Both the position numbers and the translations under genes were made by a program. The notes beneath the pieces are model-generated. The model worked only from the letters and a program-made list of their open reading frames with translations, was not told the DNA's origin and did no database searches. 64,000 nt of DNA from Arthrobacter sp. Soil763 (GTDB lineage: Bacteria > Actinomycetota > Actinomycetes > Actinomycetales > Micrococcaceae): NCBI RefSeq assembly GCF_001428365.1, contig NZ_LMSH01000002.1, positions 1,199,505 through 1,263,504 of the forward strand, written 5' to 3'. This document shows, piece after piece, positions 1 through 8,503 of this stretch. Positions within the stretch are counted from its first letter, which is position 1, and every line of letters begins with the position of its first letter.

Positions 1-686
1 CCGCGGTTGTGCAGGTAGCGGTTCGACTGCGCCTGGTAGATGGCGTTCATCGGGCCGATGCCCATCGACACGGTCGGGAACTCCCAGAACTCCGGCATCA
101 GGCGCGGGTGCGGGTAGCTCGAGAGGGCGTGGCCCTCCTTGGACTTCTCCTGCCGGAAGCCGTCGAGGTCTTCTTCGCTCAGGCGGCCTTCGAGGAAGGC
201 ACGGGCGTACATGCCGGGGGAGGCGTGGCCCTGGAAGAAGACCTGGTCACCGCCGCCCGGGTGGTCCTTGCCGCGGAAGAAGTGGTTGAAGCCGACCTCG
301 TAGAGAGTCGCCGCACCGGCGTAGGTGGAGATGTGGCCGCCGACGCCGATCTCGGGGCGCTGGGAGCGGTGCACCATGACGGCGGCGTTCCAGCGCAGCC
401 AGGCGCGGTACTTGCGTTCGATCTCCTCATCGCCGGGGAACGGTGCTTCCTGGTCCACGGGGATGGTGTTGACGTAGTCGGTGGTGGTCACCATCGGCAC
501 GCCTACGCTTTGGGCGCCCGCCCGCTGAAGCAGGCTCCGCATGATGTACTGGGCACGCTCGGTGCCCTGTTCCTGAATCAGGGTATCCAGGGACTCCAGC
601 CATTCGGCGGTCTCTTCGGGATCACGATCAGGCAGCTGGTTAGTCAACCCGCTGAGGATATGGGAGGTATCTTCTCCTGCAGCCAC
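1..686 (-). CDS. aceE: Pyruvate dehydrogenase E1 component, homodimeric type (N-terminal part, cut by window edge)
   Basis: The minus strand encodes the first ~228 residues of the homodimeric (AceE-type) pyruvate dehydrogenase E1, the thiamine-diphosphate enzyme that decarboxylates pyruvate for the PDH complex. Diagnostic stretches are [35 protein letters not shown] and a [23 protein letters not shown] segment, all typical of the N-terminal TPP-binding half. I chose the GTG at 686 (VAAGEDTSH) because an AAAGAGAGG ribosome site lies 6 nt upstream; an in-frame ATG at 770 would add 28 residues. The rest of the gene lies outside the window. It is divergent from the DUF3052 gene. The family call is secure and the start is likely. 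Confidence 0.95.
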   Translation of the reverse strand, partial: MAAGEDTSHILSGLTNQLPDRDPEETAEWLESLDTLIQEQGTERAQYIMRSLLQRAGAQSVGVPMVTTTDYVNTIPVDQEAPFPGDEEIERKYRAWLRWNAAVMVHRSQRPEIGVGGHISTYAGAATLYEVGFNHFFRGKDHPGGGDQVFFQGHASPGMYARAFLEGRLSEEDLDGFRQEKSKEGHALSSYPHPRLMPEFWEFPTVSMGIGPMNAIYQAQSNRYLHNR

Positions 687-1134
687 GTCCAACCTCTCTT
701 TGAGCGCATTCACCGGCACCCTCAGCTCCGGCAGGGTGACTGCCTGGCGTGAACGCGACGTGTGCGACATATCGGTAACAGCAGCCCGGTCCTGTACGCC
801 GGGCTAGGTCCAATCACGACCGTGCCTGCCTGTTGTAGCGGTCGGTTTGGCCGCGCAGTCATGGTCGTCACCAGCCACTCTAGCCGTGTGAGTCCGCGGA
901 TGCGTAGCCGTCCCGCAGGGCCGGGGCCGTAAGTCGCGGGCATACTGGTTCTGTGACGCGGGGCCGCCGACGGGCCCGCGGATGGGGCTGTGTGACGCAG
1001 AATATGGCCGATCACGGGCCCGGCAGCTTGAAGCAAAGGCTCAAAGGGTGTTGGCTTGTAGTAATGGAAATCACTAGCACCGCTGGGACCATAGAGCACC
1101 ACCCCGGATCGTACAAACAGCATAGGAGCAACAC
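687..1134. promoter_or_regulatory. Divergent intergenic region between aceE and the DUF3052 gene
   Basis: This 448-base gap separates two divergently transcribed genes and must hold both promoters. I see no convincing coding frame, tRNA or long hairpin in it. The only clear element is the AGGAG ribosome site at 1124-1128 serving the GTG at 1135. I could not assign -35/-10 pairs with confidence. Short open frames here are chance openings in GC-rich DNA. Confidence 0.4.
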
Positions 1135-1554
1135 GTGAGCGAGGCCGACGCCGCCACTTCGGTAAATGTGGCGGAAAAATTGGGTTTCAAAAACGGAGAT
1201 CTGATTCAGGAATTCGGTTATGACGACGACGTCGACTTCGACTTGCGTGACGACATCGAGGACCTCACCGGTTCGGAACTCTTCGATGAGGAGGACCATG
1301 AGGTCGTGGACGCCGCGATCCTCTGGTGGCGCGACGGTGACGGGGACCTCGTGGACACCCTCGTCGACTCGCTCACCTCGCTGACTGAGGGCGGCGTGGT
1401 GTGGGTCCTGACCCCGAAGAACGGCCGTGACGGCTACGTCTCGCCCTCGGACATCCAGGAGGCGGCGCCCACCGCGGGGCTGCACTGCACCACCTCGGCC
1501 GGCGTTTCCCGCGACTGGAGCGCCACCCGCCTGGTCACCCGGAAGAACAAGTGA
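1135..1554 (+). CDS. DUF3052 domain-containing protein
   Basis: A 139-residue acidic protein matching the DUF3052 family, an actinobacterial family without assigned function. The central part is rich in Asp/Glu (DDDVDFDLRDDIEDLTG) and the C-terminal half carries the characteristic VVWVLTPKNGRDGYVSPSDIQEAA segment. There is no signal peptide or membrane span. GTG start at 1135 is preceded by AGGAG 6 nt upstream. Its stop overlaps the start of the peroxiredoxin gene (GTGA), so the two are translationally coupled. Location next to aceE is a known actinobacterial arrangement, but it does not by itself reveal function. Confidence 0.9.
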   Translation: MSEADAATSVNVAEKLGFKNGDLIQEFGYDDDVDFDLRDDIEDLTGSELFDEEDHEVVDAAILWWRDGDGDLVDTLVDSLTSLTEGGVVWVLTPKNGRDGYVSPSDIQEAAPTAGLHCTTSAGVSRDWSATRLVTRKNK

Positions 1555-2054
1555 CCCCACCCGGCACCGACGCGCCGGCGCTGGCCCCTGCCGTTCCGGC
1601 GGTCGGCCAGCAGGCCCCCGACTTCGAACTGGCCAATCAGTACGGCGAACCGGTCCGGCTGTCCGGACTGCGGGGCCGCAACGTGGTCCTCGTATTCTTC
1701 CCGTTCGCGTTCTCCGGCATCTGCACGGGCGAACTCTGCGAACTCCGCGACAACTTGGCGCTCTTCGACGACGCCGATGCCGTGGTGCTGGGCGTCTCCG
1801 TGGACAGCAAGTTCACGCAGCGGGCCTACGCGGAGAAGGAAGGCTACGGCTTCGACCTGCTGGCGGACTTCTGGCCGCACGGCGCCGTCGCGGAGCAGTA
1901 CGGGGTGTTCGACGCCGACGCCGGCATGGCCCGCCGCGGGACCTTCATCATCGATGCGGCCGGGACCGTCCGCTACGTGGTGGTCAATCCCCGCGGCCAG
2001 GCGCGCGACCTTGCCGAATACCGCGCCGCCCTGGCGGACCTCACGGGAAACTGA
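1551..2054 (+). CDS. Peroxiredoxin, AhpE/BCP type
   Basis: A 167-residue thioredoxin-fold peroxiredoxin that should reduce hydroperoxides in the cytosol using a thiol donor, probably mycothiol- or thioredoxin-linked. The peroxidatic motif FPFAFSGICTGELCEL places the catalytic Cys at residue 58, with a second Cys at 63; the spacing of five resembles the BCP/PrxQ pair, while the surrounding sequence resembles mycobacterial AhpE. The GTG start overlaps the TGA of the DUF3052 gene. A conserved RRGTFIIDAAGTVRYV strand follows near residues 124-139. Family identity is clear; which subfamily and which electron donor are inferred. Confidence 0.92.
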   Translation: MTPPGTDAPALAPAVPAVGQQAPDFELANQYGEPVRLSGLRGRNVVLVFFPFAFSGICTGELCELRDNLALFDDADAVVLGVSVDSKFTQRAYAEKEGYGFDLLADFWPHGAVAEQYGVFDADAGMARRGTFIIDAAGTVRYVVVNPRGQARDLAEYRAALADLTGN

Positions 2055-2095
2055 CGGCGGACGGCATGGTGAGGCAGCGGCGGCCCGGAGTCGGC

Positions 2096-2989
2096 ATGAC
2101 CGGCTTCGCGAGCCTGCCGCCGGTTCCTGCCGCCCGGCCGGCGCAGGACGACCTCGAAGCGCTCCGCGAAATCCACGGGCTCCTGGCGGGGGAGCGCTTC
2201 GCGCTGCTCACCGGCGCCGGGCTGAGCACCGACTCGGGCATCCCGGACTACCGCGGGCCCGGAGCGGCACCGCGGGCGCCCATGACCTACCAGGAATTCA
2301 TCGGCGCCCCGGAAAACCGGCGCCGGTACTGGGCCCGCAACCACATCGGCTGGTCGCGGATGCGCCGGGCCGACCCCAACGACGGCCACGCGGCCGCCGC
2401 CCTGCTGGAACAGCGCGGGCTGCTGACAGGCTTGATCACCCAGAACGTGGACCGGCTGCACGAGGACGCTGGCAGCGTCAACGTAGTGGACCTGCACGGC
2501 CGCTTCGATCAGGTCACCTGCCTGGCCTGCCACCGCCGCTACAGCCGCACGCTCCTCGCCGGCGTGCTGGAGGAACTGAACCCCGGCTTCCTGGAAGAGG
2601 CGCTGGCAGCCGGCGTCGTCGAGACCGCCCCCGACGCCGACGCCACCGTGGAGGACGCGGAGCTGATCGCGGGCTTCGTGGTCGCGAACTGCCCGGCCTG
2701 CGGCGGCACCCTCAAGCCGGACTTTGTCTACTTCGGCGAAAACGTCCCCAAGGATCGGGTGGAGCGCTCGTACGCCATGGTCGACGCCGCGGCGGCCCTG
2801 CTGGTCGCAGGATCGTCCCTGACCGTGATGAGCGGCCTGAGGTTCGTCCGGCACGCGGCGAAGCAGGGCAAGGATGTGGTGATCATCAACCGTGGACCCA
2901 CCCGGGGCGACGACCTGGCCACCATCAAACTGGAGGCCGGCGTGAGCGAATCGCTGTCCTGGCTGGCCGCCGAACTCCCGGGCCTCTGA
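2096..2989 (+). CDS. NAD-dependent protein deacylase, sirtuin (Sir2) family
   Basis: A 297-residue Sir2-family enzyme predicted to remove acyl groups from lysines using NAD. The NAD-binding motif GAGLSTDSGIPDYRG occupies residues 40-54, TQNVD and the catalytic His (LHGRFD, H134) follow, and two Cys pairs (CLACH and CPACGG) form the structural zinc site. I chose ATG 2096 because GGAG sits five bases upstream; an in-frame ATG at 2066 would add ten unconserved residues. The gene lies 41 nt after the peroxiredoxin and may share its transcript. It ends before the tRNA-Val gene. Substrates cannot be read from the sequence. Confidence 0.93.
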   Translation: MTGFASLPPVPAARPAQDDLEALREIHGLLAGERFALLTGAGLSTDSGIPDYRGPGAAPRAPMTYQEFIGAPENRRRYWARNHIGWSRMRRADPNDGHAAAALLEQRGLLTGLITQNVDRLHEDAGSVNVVDLHGRFDQVTCLACHRRYSRTLLAGVLEELNPGFLEEALAAGVVETAPDADATVEDAELIAGFVVANCPACGGTLKPDFVYFGENVPKDRVERSYAMVDAAAALLVAGSSLTVMSGLRFVRHAAKQGKDVVIINRGPTRGDDLATIKLEAGVSESLSWLAAELPGL

Positions 2990-3094
2990 CCCCGGCTCGC
3001 GCCTGGGACCGCAGGGCCATGGGCGGCCGCGTGCCGGCACCGCCCGGGCCGACCGGGGGTGGTCATCAATTAGCGTTTCAGCGCCCGCTTCCGG

Positions 3095-3100
3095 TACAGT
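3095..3100 (+). promoter_or_regulatory. Putative -10 element of the tRNA-Val gene
   Basis: TACAGT lies about 45 nt before the mature tRNA-Val 5' end in the otherwise empty 155-base gap after the sirtuin gene. No strong -35 is visible at the usual spacing, so this is a tentative call. Confidence 0.35.
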
Positions 3101-3144
3101 AATTGTTCGTTGGTTGACGCGGTGAAGTGCGGAAACAATGCTTT

Positions 3145-3220
3145 GGGTCTTTAGCTCAGCTGGTAGAGCGCCACGTTTACACCGTGGATGTCATCGGTTC
3201 GATCCCGGTAGGACCCACCA
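3145..3220 (+). tRNA. tRNA-Val (anticodon TAC)
   Basis: A 76-nt cloverleaf with acceptor GGGTCTT/AGGACCC, a D-arm around TAGCTCAG, the anticodon arm CCACG-TTTACAC-CGTGG giving TAC (reads GUA), and the T-arm GGTTCGATCC. The 3' CCA is encoded (3218-3220). A hairpin with a T-run follows at 3253-3271. Confidence 0.97.
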
Positions 3221-3252
3221 AGGAAAACCCCGTTGCAGGGCGCTTGTCATGG

Positions 3253-3271
3253 CCCCGCAGCGGGGTTTTTT
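3253..3271 (+). terminator. Rho-independent terminator of tRNA-Val
   Basis: CCCC-GCAGC-GGGG is followed directly by six T residues. AAAACCCCG at 3224-3232 can alternatively pair with CGGGGTTTT at 3261-3269, making a larger stem. Confidence 0.8.
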
Positions 3272-3347
3272 GCTGCCCGCCCACCGGCGTCCCTGCCGCT
3301 GCAGGCGCCACGGAAAAATGTCGGTCCCCGCCCGTACTGTCGCCGGC

Positions 3348-3638
3348 ATGGAACATGTGATGGTGAAGACCGGTCCGGACGGGCGCCCTGTGACGGTGCT
3401 ACGCGGCGGCCGCGAATGGCTGGTCGGGGCGGAGCCGGTCCGCTGGTTTGAACGGGTGCCGTGGTGGGAGGCCGAACGCCGGATGCCCAAGGGCCTGAGC
3501 CGGGTCGACGTGGAGGTCTGGCAGATCCAGGCCCGGCTGGGCCGCAACCGGGGATCAGCCCTAACCACCATGGAGCTCATCCGCGACGGCCTCGGCGGGG
3601 GCTGGCGGCTCCGCGGTGCTGTGGCGGACGCCGCCTAG
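3348..3638 (+). CDS. Small hypothetical protein, possibly DUF6504-like
   Basis: A 96-residue basic, Trp-rich protein (GREWLVGAEPVRWFERVPWWEAE) with no signal peptide or membrane span. The pattern of an RGGREW strand, a WFERVPWW segment and a C-terminal IRDGLGGGWRLRG stretch resembles the small actinobacterial DUF6504-type proteins, but I cannot confirm this. The ATG at 3348 is preceded by TACTGT seven bases upstream, which fits a leaderless transcript and supports this start. It converges on the FadR-type regulator and shares the palindromic terminator at 3647-3691. Confidence 0.6.
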   Translation: MEHVMVKTGPDGRPVTVLRGGREWLVGAEPVRWFERVPWWEAERRMPKGLSRVDVEVWQIQARLGRNRGSALTTMELIRDGLGGGWRLRGAVADAA

Positions 3639-3646
3639 GAATGGAA

Positions 3647-3691
3647 AAGCCTTCCACCGCGATTATTGGGGGATACCGCGGTGGAAGGCTT
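3647..3691 (-). terminator. Intrinsic terminator of the FadR-type regulator
   Basis: A perfect 15-bp stem (3647-3661 with 3677-3691) with a 15-nt loop. Read on the minus strand the stem ends GGCTTTTCC, giving a short T-run, so it fits the regulator best; it may also stop transcripts from the small plus-strand gene. Confidence 0.7.
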
Positions 3692-3769
3692 GAAAGAAAT
3701 ATACCGTGATTTCCGGCAAATGTGAAACGTCTAGCGGTTGAATTTCGCCATTGTCGGGACTAATTCCGG

Positions 3770-4498
3770 CTAGCGGCGTTGAACGGGCACGAAGACCCGG
3801 GGCTGGTCCTTCCAGCTTGGCTCCATGTCGGCGATGGTCTCGCGCATGATCTTCTCGGAGGCCTCCCGGGCGGCGGCGCCGTCGCCGGCCGCAATCGATT
3901 CGGCCACGTCCACGTGCCACTGCAGGGCGGAGCTGCGCGGGTGGTCCGGCATCAGGCCGTGGACCGTGCGGCCGGTCAGCGTCTCGGCAACCTGGCCCAC
4001 CATGTTGGCGAACATCTCGTTGCCGGAACCGGTGAGCAGGAGCGAGTGGAACTGGATGTCCAGGTCGAGGAACCGCGGGACGTCCCCGGCCACGCCTGCT
4101 TCGCGCATGGCATGGGAGATCTCCACCAGGTCGGACCGGAGTTCGTCCGGCGCATTCGCGGCCGCGAGCTCGGCGGCGACCGGCTCGACGGCGGTCCGCA
4201 GCTCGGCCAGGGAACGCAGCTGGGCGCCGCGGCCCTCGCCGGCCAGCCGCCAGCGGATCACGAGCGGATCGAACGGGTTCCACCTGTTGGCGGGCAGGAC
4301 GCGGATGCCGACCCGTTTGATCGTCTCCACCAGCCCCAGCGACTGCAGCACCCGGACCGCCTCGCGGACCACCGAGCGGGAGACCTTCAGTTCGTCCTCA
4401 AGGTGTTCTGCCAGCATGACGTGGCCGGCGGGAAGCTCACCGGCGACGATGCGGGCGCCCAGATGCTCGATAGCGCGGTGATGGAGGCTGGTCGACAT
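3770..4498 (-). CDS. GntR-family (FadR subfamily) transcriptional regulator, likely of gnd or gluconate use
   Basis: A 242-residue regulator with an N-terminal winged helix-turn-helix (about residues 10-75, including LKVSRSVVREAVRVLQSLGLV) and a C-terminal FCD ligand-binding domain, where helices with D, H and H residues (FLDLDIQFHSLLL, HVDVAESI) usually bind a metal and an organic acid. ATG 4498 is chosen because TATGCT lies seven bases upstream, the pattern of a leaderless transcript; an ATG at 4510 has no support. It is divergent from gnd, so control of 6-phosphogluconate dehydrogenase and response to gluconate or a related acid is a reasonable inference. The ligand is not visible. Confidence 0.9.
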   Translation of the reverse strand: MSTSLHHRAIEHLGARIVAGELPAGHVMLAEHLEDELKVSRSVVREAVRVLQSLGLVETIKRVGIRVLPANRWNPFDPLVIRWRLAGEGRGAQLRSLAELRTAVEPVAAELAAANAPDELRSDLVEISHAMREAGVAGDVPRFLDLDIQFHSLLLTGSGNEMFANMVGQVAETLTGRTVHGLMPDHPRSSALQWHVDVAESIAAGDGAAAREASEKIMRETIADMEPSWKDQPRVFVPVQRR

Positions 4499-4560
4499 AG
4501 TCGTAAGCATAGTGGCGCGGGCCGCCTATCCGGCGGCAGCGGGCGCCGCGGCCGCCGAAA

Positions 4561-4577
4561 TCATAGACTGTTTATGA
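4561..4577. promoter_or_regulatory. Candidate operator: TCATA-N7-TATGA palindrome
   Basis: An inverted repeat (TCATA at 4561-4565, TATGA at 4573-4577) sits between the divergent FadR-type regulator and gnd, in a locally AT-richer stretch. A second inverted repeat, TTCCCGC-N5-GCGGGAA, lies at 4608-4626. Either could bind the regulator; neither has been tested. Confidence 0.35.
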
Positions 4578-4722
4578 CGCGCCGTATTCCGCCACGTGGG
4601 CGCTGCTTTCCCGCAGTCCGCGGGAATACATATGGTTTATTGACAGCCACTGGTCCCAAAAGCGTGCTCCCGCCCGGCGCGGAGCGAATTGCACCCGTTG
4701 CACAGAATGAATTGGAGTTTTG

Positions 4723-6159
4723 ATGTCAGCACACATCGGTGTCACCGGCCTTGCGGTGATGGGGGCCAACCTGGCCCGCAACCTGGCCCGGAACGGCTTC
4801 ACCGTTGCCCTGCACAACCGGTCCGTTGAGAAGACCGACGCGCTCCTCGAGAAGCACGGCCAGGACGGCGACTTCGTCCGGACCGAGACGCTGCAGGAAC
4901 TCGTCGACTCGCTGGAGAAGCCCCGCCGCGTGCTGATCATGGTCAAGGCGGGCAAGCCGGTGGACTCCGTGATCGAGCAGCTCGAACCGCTTCTGGAGCC
5001 CGGCGACATCATCATCGACGCCGGCAACTCGCACTACGAGGACACCCGCCGCCGGGAAGCGGCCCTCGCCAAGAAGGACCTCCACTTCGTCGGCATCGGC
5101 GTCTCCGGCGGCGAGGAAGGCGCGCTCAACGGTCCCTCGATCATGCCCGGCGGCTCCAAGGAGTCCTACAAGGCCCTCGGCCCGCTGCTGGAAAAGATCT
5201 CCGCCCACGTCGACGGCCAGCCCTGCTGCGCCTGGATCGGCACCGACGGCGCCGGCCACTTCGTCAAGATGGTGCACAACGGCATTGAATACGCGGACAT
5301 GCAGGTCATCGGCGAAGCCTTCGACCTGCTGCGTTCCGGCGCGGGCATCGAGCCGGCCGAGCAGTCCAAAATCTTCGCCGAATGGAACAAGGGGGAGCTG
5401 GCCTCCTTCCTGATCGAGATCTCCGCCGAGGTCCTCGGCCACGTCGACGCCAAGACGGGCAAACCGTTCGTGGACGTCGTCGTGGATGCTGCCGGGCAGA
5501 AGGGCACCGGCCGCTGGACGGTCATCTCCGCCCTGGAACTGGGGTCGCCGGTCTCCGGCATCGCCGAGTCCGTCTTCGCCCGCGCCCTGTCCTCCCAGGC
5601 CGACCAGCGCAAGCTGGCCCAGGAGCTGCTCGCCGGCGGCGAGGCCGCCGTCGAGGTCCCCGAGACCTTCGTCGAGGACGTCCGGCAGGCGCTGTACGCG
5701 TCCAAGCTCGTCTCCTACGCCCAGGGCCTGGACATGCTGACCTCTGCGGCCACGGAATACGGCTGGGACCTGAAGCTGGACGAGATCGCTTCCCTGTGGC
5801 GCGGCGGCTGCATCATCCGCGCCGAGCTGCTCAAGGAAATCACCAAGGCCTACGCCGCGGATCAGAAGCCGGCCAACCTGCTCTTCGCCCCGGCCTTCAC
5901 CCAGGCCATCGCCGAGGTTCTCCCGGCCTGGCGCCGCGTGGTCGCCACCGCCGTGCAGCTGGGCATCCCGGTACCGGTGTTCTCCTCCTCGCTGGCCTAC
6001 TACGACGGGCTGCGCCGCAAGCGCCTGCCGGCCGCCGTGATCCAAGGCCAGCGCGACCTCTTCGGCGCGCACACCTACGGCCGCATCGACACCGAGGGCA
6101 CGTTCCACACCCTCTGGGGCGAGGACAAGTCCGAGATCGCCGCGGTGGACACGCACTAG
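4723..6159 (+). CDS. gnd: 6-phosphogluconate dehydrogenase, decarboxylating
   Basis: A 478-residue enzyme of the oxidative pentose phosphate pathway, converting 6-phosphogluconate to ribulose 5-phosphate and CO2 with NADP (or NAD). The N-terminal Rossmann fold begins GVTGLAVMGANLARNLARNG with the dinucleotide site, followed by the substrate motif GVSGGEEGALNGPSIMPGG and the catalytic Lys/His region KMVHNGIEYADMQ. The C-terminal all-helical domain is complete. The ATG at 4723 has TTGGAG five bases upstream; the preceding TTG codon is not needed. Length is usual for the long GndA form. It lies across from the FadR-type regulator that probably controls it. Confidence 0.98.
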   Translation: MSAHIGVTGLAVMGANLARNLARNGFTVALHNRSVEKTDALLEKHGQDGDFVRTETLQELVDSLEKPRRVLIMVKAGKPVDSVIEQLEPLLEPGDIIIDAGNSHYEDTRRREAALAKKDLHFVGIGVSGGEEGALNGPSIMPGGSKESYKALGPLLEKISAHVDGQPCCAWIGTDGAGHFVKMVHNGIEYADMQVIGEAFDLLRSGAGIEPAEQSKIFAEWNKGELASFLIEISAEVLGHVDAKTGKPFVDVVVDAAGQKGTGRWTVISALELGSPVSGIAESVFARALSSQADQRKLAQELLAGGEAAVEVPETFVEDVRQALYASKLVSYAQGLDMLTSAATEYGWDLKLDEIASLWRGGCIIRAELLKEITKAYAADQKPANLLFAPAFTQAIAEVLPAWRRVVATAVQLGIPVPVFSSSLAYYDGLRRKRLPAAVIQGQRDLFGAHTYGRIDTEGTFHTLWGEDKSEIAAVDTH

Positions 6160-6169
6160 TCCGGACCGG

Positions 6170-6219
6170 TTAAACGCAGCGGCCGGCGCCCCTTCCGGGG
6201 CGCCGGCCGCTGCGTTTAA
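6170..6219. terminator. Bidirectional terminator between gnd and cysE
   Basis: A perfect 23-bp stem (6170-6192 with 6197-6219) closed by a TTCC tetraloop, bounded by TTAAA on both sides. It sits between convergent genes and can serve both strands. Confidence 0.9.
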
Positions 6220-6240
6220 AGCCTGTGCTTGGAACGCGGA

Positions 6241-6825
6241 CTAGATGCGGTATTCGATCAGGTACTCGGCCGGGTCGACCGCGGGCTTGGTCTCGCGCTG
6301 GGCGTCACGGTGGCGCCAGGTGGCCGGCACGCCGGTGAGGATGGATTCGGCCGGCGCGTCCTTGACCACGACGGCGTTGGCGCCGATGGCGCTGTCCCGG
6401 CCGATCGTAATCGGGCCCAGCACCTTGGCGCCGGCGCCGATCACGACCCGGTCCTCGATCGTCGGGTGCCGCTTGATCTTGGCCAGCGAGCGTCCGCCGA
6501 GGGTGACGCCGTGGTAGAGCATGACGTCCTCGCCGATTTCGGCGGTCTCACCGATCACCACGCCCATGCCGTGGTCGATGAAGAAGCGGCGGCCGATCGT
6601 GGCGCCCGGATGGATCTCGATCCCGGTCAGGAACCGGGCCAGCTGCGAGATCAGGCGTGCCGGGAAACGCAGCGACGGATTCTGCCACATGCGGTGCGTC
6701 AGCCGGTGCGCCCAGATGGCGTGCAGGCCGGAGTAGGCGAAGAAGTTCTCAAAAGAGCCCCGCGCCGCCGGGTCGTGGGACCGGGCGGCGTCGAGGTCTT
6801 CCTTCAGTCTTGCGAAGAAGCTCAC
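6241..6825 (-). CDS. cysE: Serine O-acetyltransferase
   Basis: A 194-residue CysE that makes O-acetylserine from serine and acetyl-CoA, the first committed step of cysteine synthesis. The N-terminal helical region leads into the left-handed beta-helix of hexapeptide repeats ([41 protein letters not shown]); the DHG and GVTLGG motifs carry the catalytic His residues. The GTG at 6825 has AAAGG five bases upstream; the longer open frame upstream is not homologous. Compared with E. coli CysE it is the short form common in Gram-positives. It follows cysK by 37 nt, forming a cysK-cysE operon. Confidence 0.96.
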   Translation of the reverse strand: MSFFARLKEDLDAARSHDPAARGSFENFFAYSGLHAIWAHRLTHRMWQNPSLRFPARLISQLARFLTGIEIHPGATIGRRFFIDHGMGVVIGETAEIGEDVMLYHGVTLGGRSLAKIKRHPTIEDRVVIGAGAKVLGPITIGRDSAIGANAVVVKDAPAESILTGVPATWRHRDAQRETKPAVDPAEYLIEYRI

Positions 6826-6862
6826 TAAGACCTTTCTGCGAAAGCTGGAATCGGGGCCGGTG

Positions 6863-7798
6863 TTAGCCGCGGATGTCGTCGTACAGCACGGTGGAGATGT
6901 AGCGCTCCCCGAAGTCGCAGACGACAGCAACAATCAGCTTACCGGCGTTCTCGGGACGCTTGGCGAGCTCCAGGGCCGCCCAGACGATCGCGCCGGAGGA
7001 GATGCCGCCGAGGATGCCTTCCTTGGTGCCCAGGTCCCGGGCGACCCGGACGGAGTCTTCCAGGGTCGCGTCGAGCACCTCGTCGTAGACGTTGGTGTCG
7101 AGGATTTCCGGAACGAAGTTTGCGCCCAGGCCCTGAATCTTGTGCGGGCCGGGGGCGCCGCCGTTGAGGATGGGGGAGTCCTTGGGTTCGACGGCGACGA
7201 TCTGCACGCCGGGCTTGCGCTCCTTGAGCACCTGGCCGACGCCGGTGACGGTTCCGCCGGTGCCGACGCCGGCGACGAAGATATCCACCTTGCCGTCGGT
7301 GTCCTCCCAGACCTCCTCGGCCGTGGTGCGGCGGTGGACCTCGGGGTTGGCGGCGTTGGCGAACTGCTGGGCCCAGATGGAGTTCTCCGTGTTGGCCACG
7401 ATCTCCTGGGCCTTTTCCACCGCTCCGCGCATGCCCTCGGAACCGGGGGTGAGGACAATCTCGGCACCGTAGGCGCGCAGCATGACGCGGCGCTCCGTGG
7501 ACATGGTCTCCGGCATCGTGAGGATGACCTTGTAGCCGCGCGCGGCGCCGACCATGGCCAGGGCGATGCCGGTGTTGCCCGAGGTGCCTTCGACGATGGT
7601 TCCGCCGGGCTTCAGCGCGCCGGACTTCTCCGCGGCGTCGATAATGGCGACGCCGATCCGGTCCTTGACGCTGTTGGCCGGGTTGTAGAACTCGAGCTTG
7701 ACCGCGACGGTGGCGTCCAGGCCCTCGCTCAGCCGGTTGAGCCGCACCAGCGGAGTGCCGCCGACCAGCTGGGTTACATCGTCATAGATCCGTGCCAT
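6863..7798 (-). CDS. cysK: Cysteine synthase A (O-acetylserine sulfhydrylase)
   Basis: A 311-residue PLP enzyme that makes cysteine from O-acetylserine and sulfide. The PLP lysine is K45 in [11 protein letters not shown], the phosphate/substrate loop [13 protein letters not shown] follows, and the C-terminal PLP-contact region includes [15 protein letters not shown]. It should form the cysteine synthase complex with CysE, encoded next in the operon. The ATG at 7798 has no strong ribosome site. About 30 nt upstream a TAGAAT hexamer overlaps a DtxR/IdeR-like box, which suggests iron-dependent control. Confidence 0.97.
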   Translation of the reverse strand: MARIYDDVTQLVGGTPLVRLNRLSEGLDATVAVKLEFYNPANSVKDRIGVAIIDAAEKSGALKPGGTIVEGTSGNTGIALAMVGAARGYKVILTMPETMSTERRVMLRAYGAEIVLTPGSEGMRGAVEKAQEIVANTENSIWAQQFANAANPEVHRRTTAEEVWEDTDGKVDIFVAGVGTGGTVTGVGQVLKERKPGVQIVAVEPKDSPILNGGAPGPHKIQGLGANFVPEILDTNVYDEVLDATLEDSVRVARDLGTKEGILGGISSGAIVWAALELAKRPENAGKLIVAVVCDFGERYISTVLYDDIRG

Positions 7799-7827
7799 GG
7801 GTTATATGTGCCTATCTGTGAGGAGGA

Positions 7828-7850
7828 ATTCTAAGGTCAGCCTAACGAGG
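7828..7850 (-). promoter_or_regulatory. Putative cysK promoter overlapped by a DtxR/IdeR-like iron box
   Basis: On the minus strand a TAGAAT -10 lies at 7833-7828. Directly upstream, the plus-strand sequence at 7832-7850 reads TAAGGTCAGCCTAACGAGG. It matches 11 of 13 positions of the AGGTTAGGCTAAC core and 12 of 19 of the full DtxR/IdeR consensus. A repressor there would cover the spacer and -10. Seen as a pattern match only. Confidence 0.45.
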
Positions 7851-7865
7851 GCCGTAAAGGCCCGG

Positions 7866-8390
7866 CTAAGCATTAAGCCATGCAGAGTAATATTTCCTGG
7901 CCTTGGCCAGCTTCGGGTTGATGATCACCTGGCAGTAGCCCTGGTCGGGGTATTTCGCGTAGTAGTCCTGGTGGAAATCCTCCGCGACGTGGAAAACCGG
8001 CAGGCGGCTGACTTCGGTCACGATCGGATCGGACCAGAGCGCCTGGTTGCGCTCGATCGCTTCCTCGAACAGGATCTTTTCCTCGGTGGTCTCGTAGAAC
8101 ATCGAGGACCGGTACTGCGTGCCGACGTCGTAGCCCTGCCGGTTCAGGGTGGTGGGGTCGTGCAGGGCGAAGAACATGTCCAGGACCACGTCCGCGGGGA
8201 TGACCTCCTCGTCGAAGGTCACGGCCACCACCTCGGCATGGCCGGTGGTGCCGGAGCAGACGGCGTAGTAGTCGGGGTTCCGGTCGTGGCCGCCGGTGTA
8301 ACCCGATACGACCGAGCTGACACCCTTGGTCTTCTGGTAAACGGCATCGAGGCACCAGAAGCAGCCCCCGCCGAGGACGAAAGTTCTCAT
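7866..8390 (-). CDS. msrA: Peptide-methionine (S)-S-oxide reductase
   Basis: A 174-residue MsrA that repairs S-epimers of methionine sulfoxide in proteins. The active-site motif GGGCFWC places the catalytic Cys at residue 10; the downstream SGYTGGHDRNPDYYAVCSG and FFALHDPTTLNRQGYDVGTQYRS-like blocks are the usual substrate-pocket signatures. The ATG at 8390 is preceded by CAGGAC. The open frame extends upstream without homology. The gene lies behind the cysK promoter region on the same strand but ends before it, so it has its own transcript, and it is divergent from the Nif3-like gene. Confidence 0.96.
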   Translation of the reverse strand: MRTFVLGGGCFWCLDAVYQKTKGVSSVVSGYTGGHDRNPDYYAVCSGTTGHAEVVAVTFDEEVIPADVVLDMFFALHDPTTLNRQGYDVGTQYRSSMFYETTEEKILFEEAIERNQALWSDPIVTEVSRLPVFHVAEDFHQDYYAKYPDQGYCQVIINPKLAKARKYYSAWLNA

Positions 8391-8503
8391 GTCCTGTTCA
8401 ATGGACGAACGGCGCAGATCATTCCCGCCCGTCCCGGGCCCCGCCCCAACCAGGGGCGCCCGGCACGGGCGGCACGAGCCGCGGATAAGGTAAGAATGTG
8501 GGT

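Noticed and set aside
9..752. 247-residue plus-strand frame over aceE
   Set aside because: It is the antisense shadow of aceE in high-GC DNA; it has no homology and the aceE protein on the other strand is unmistakable.
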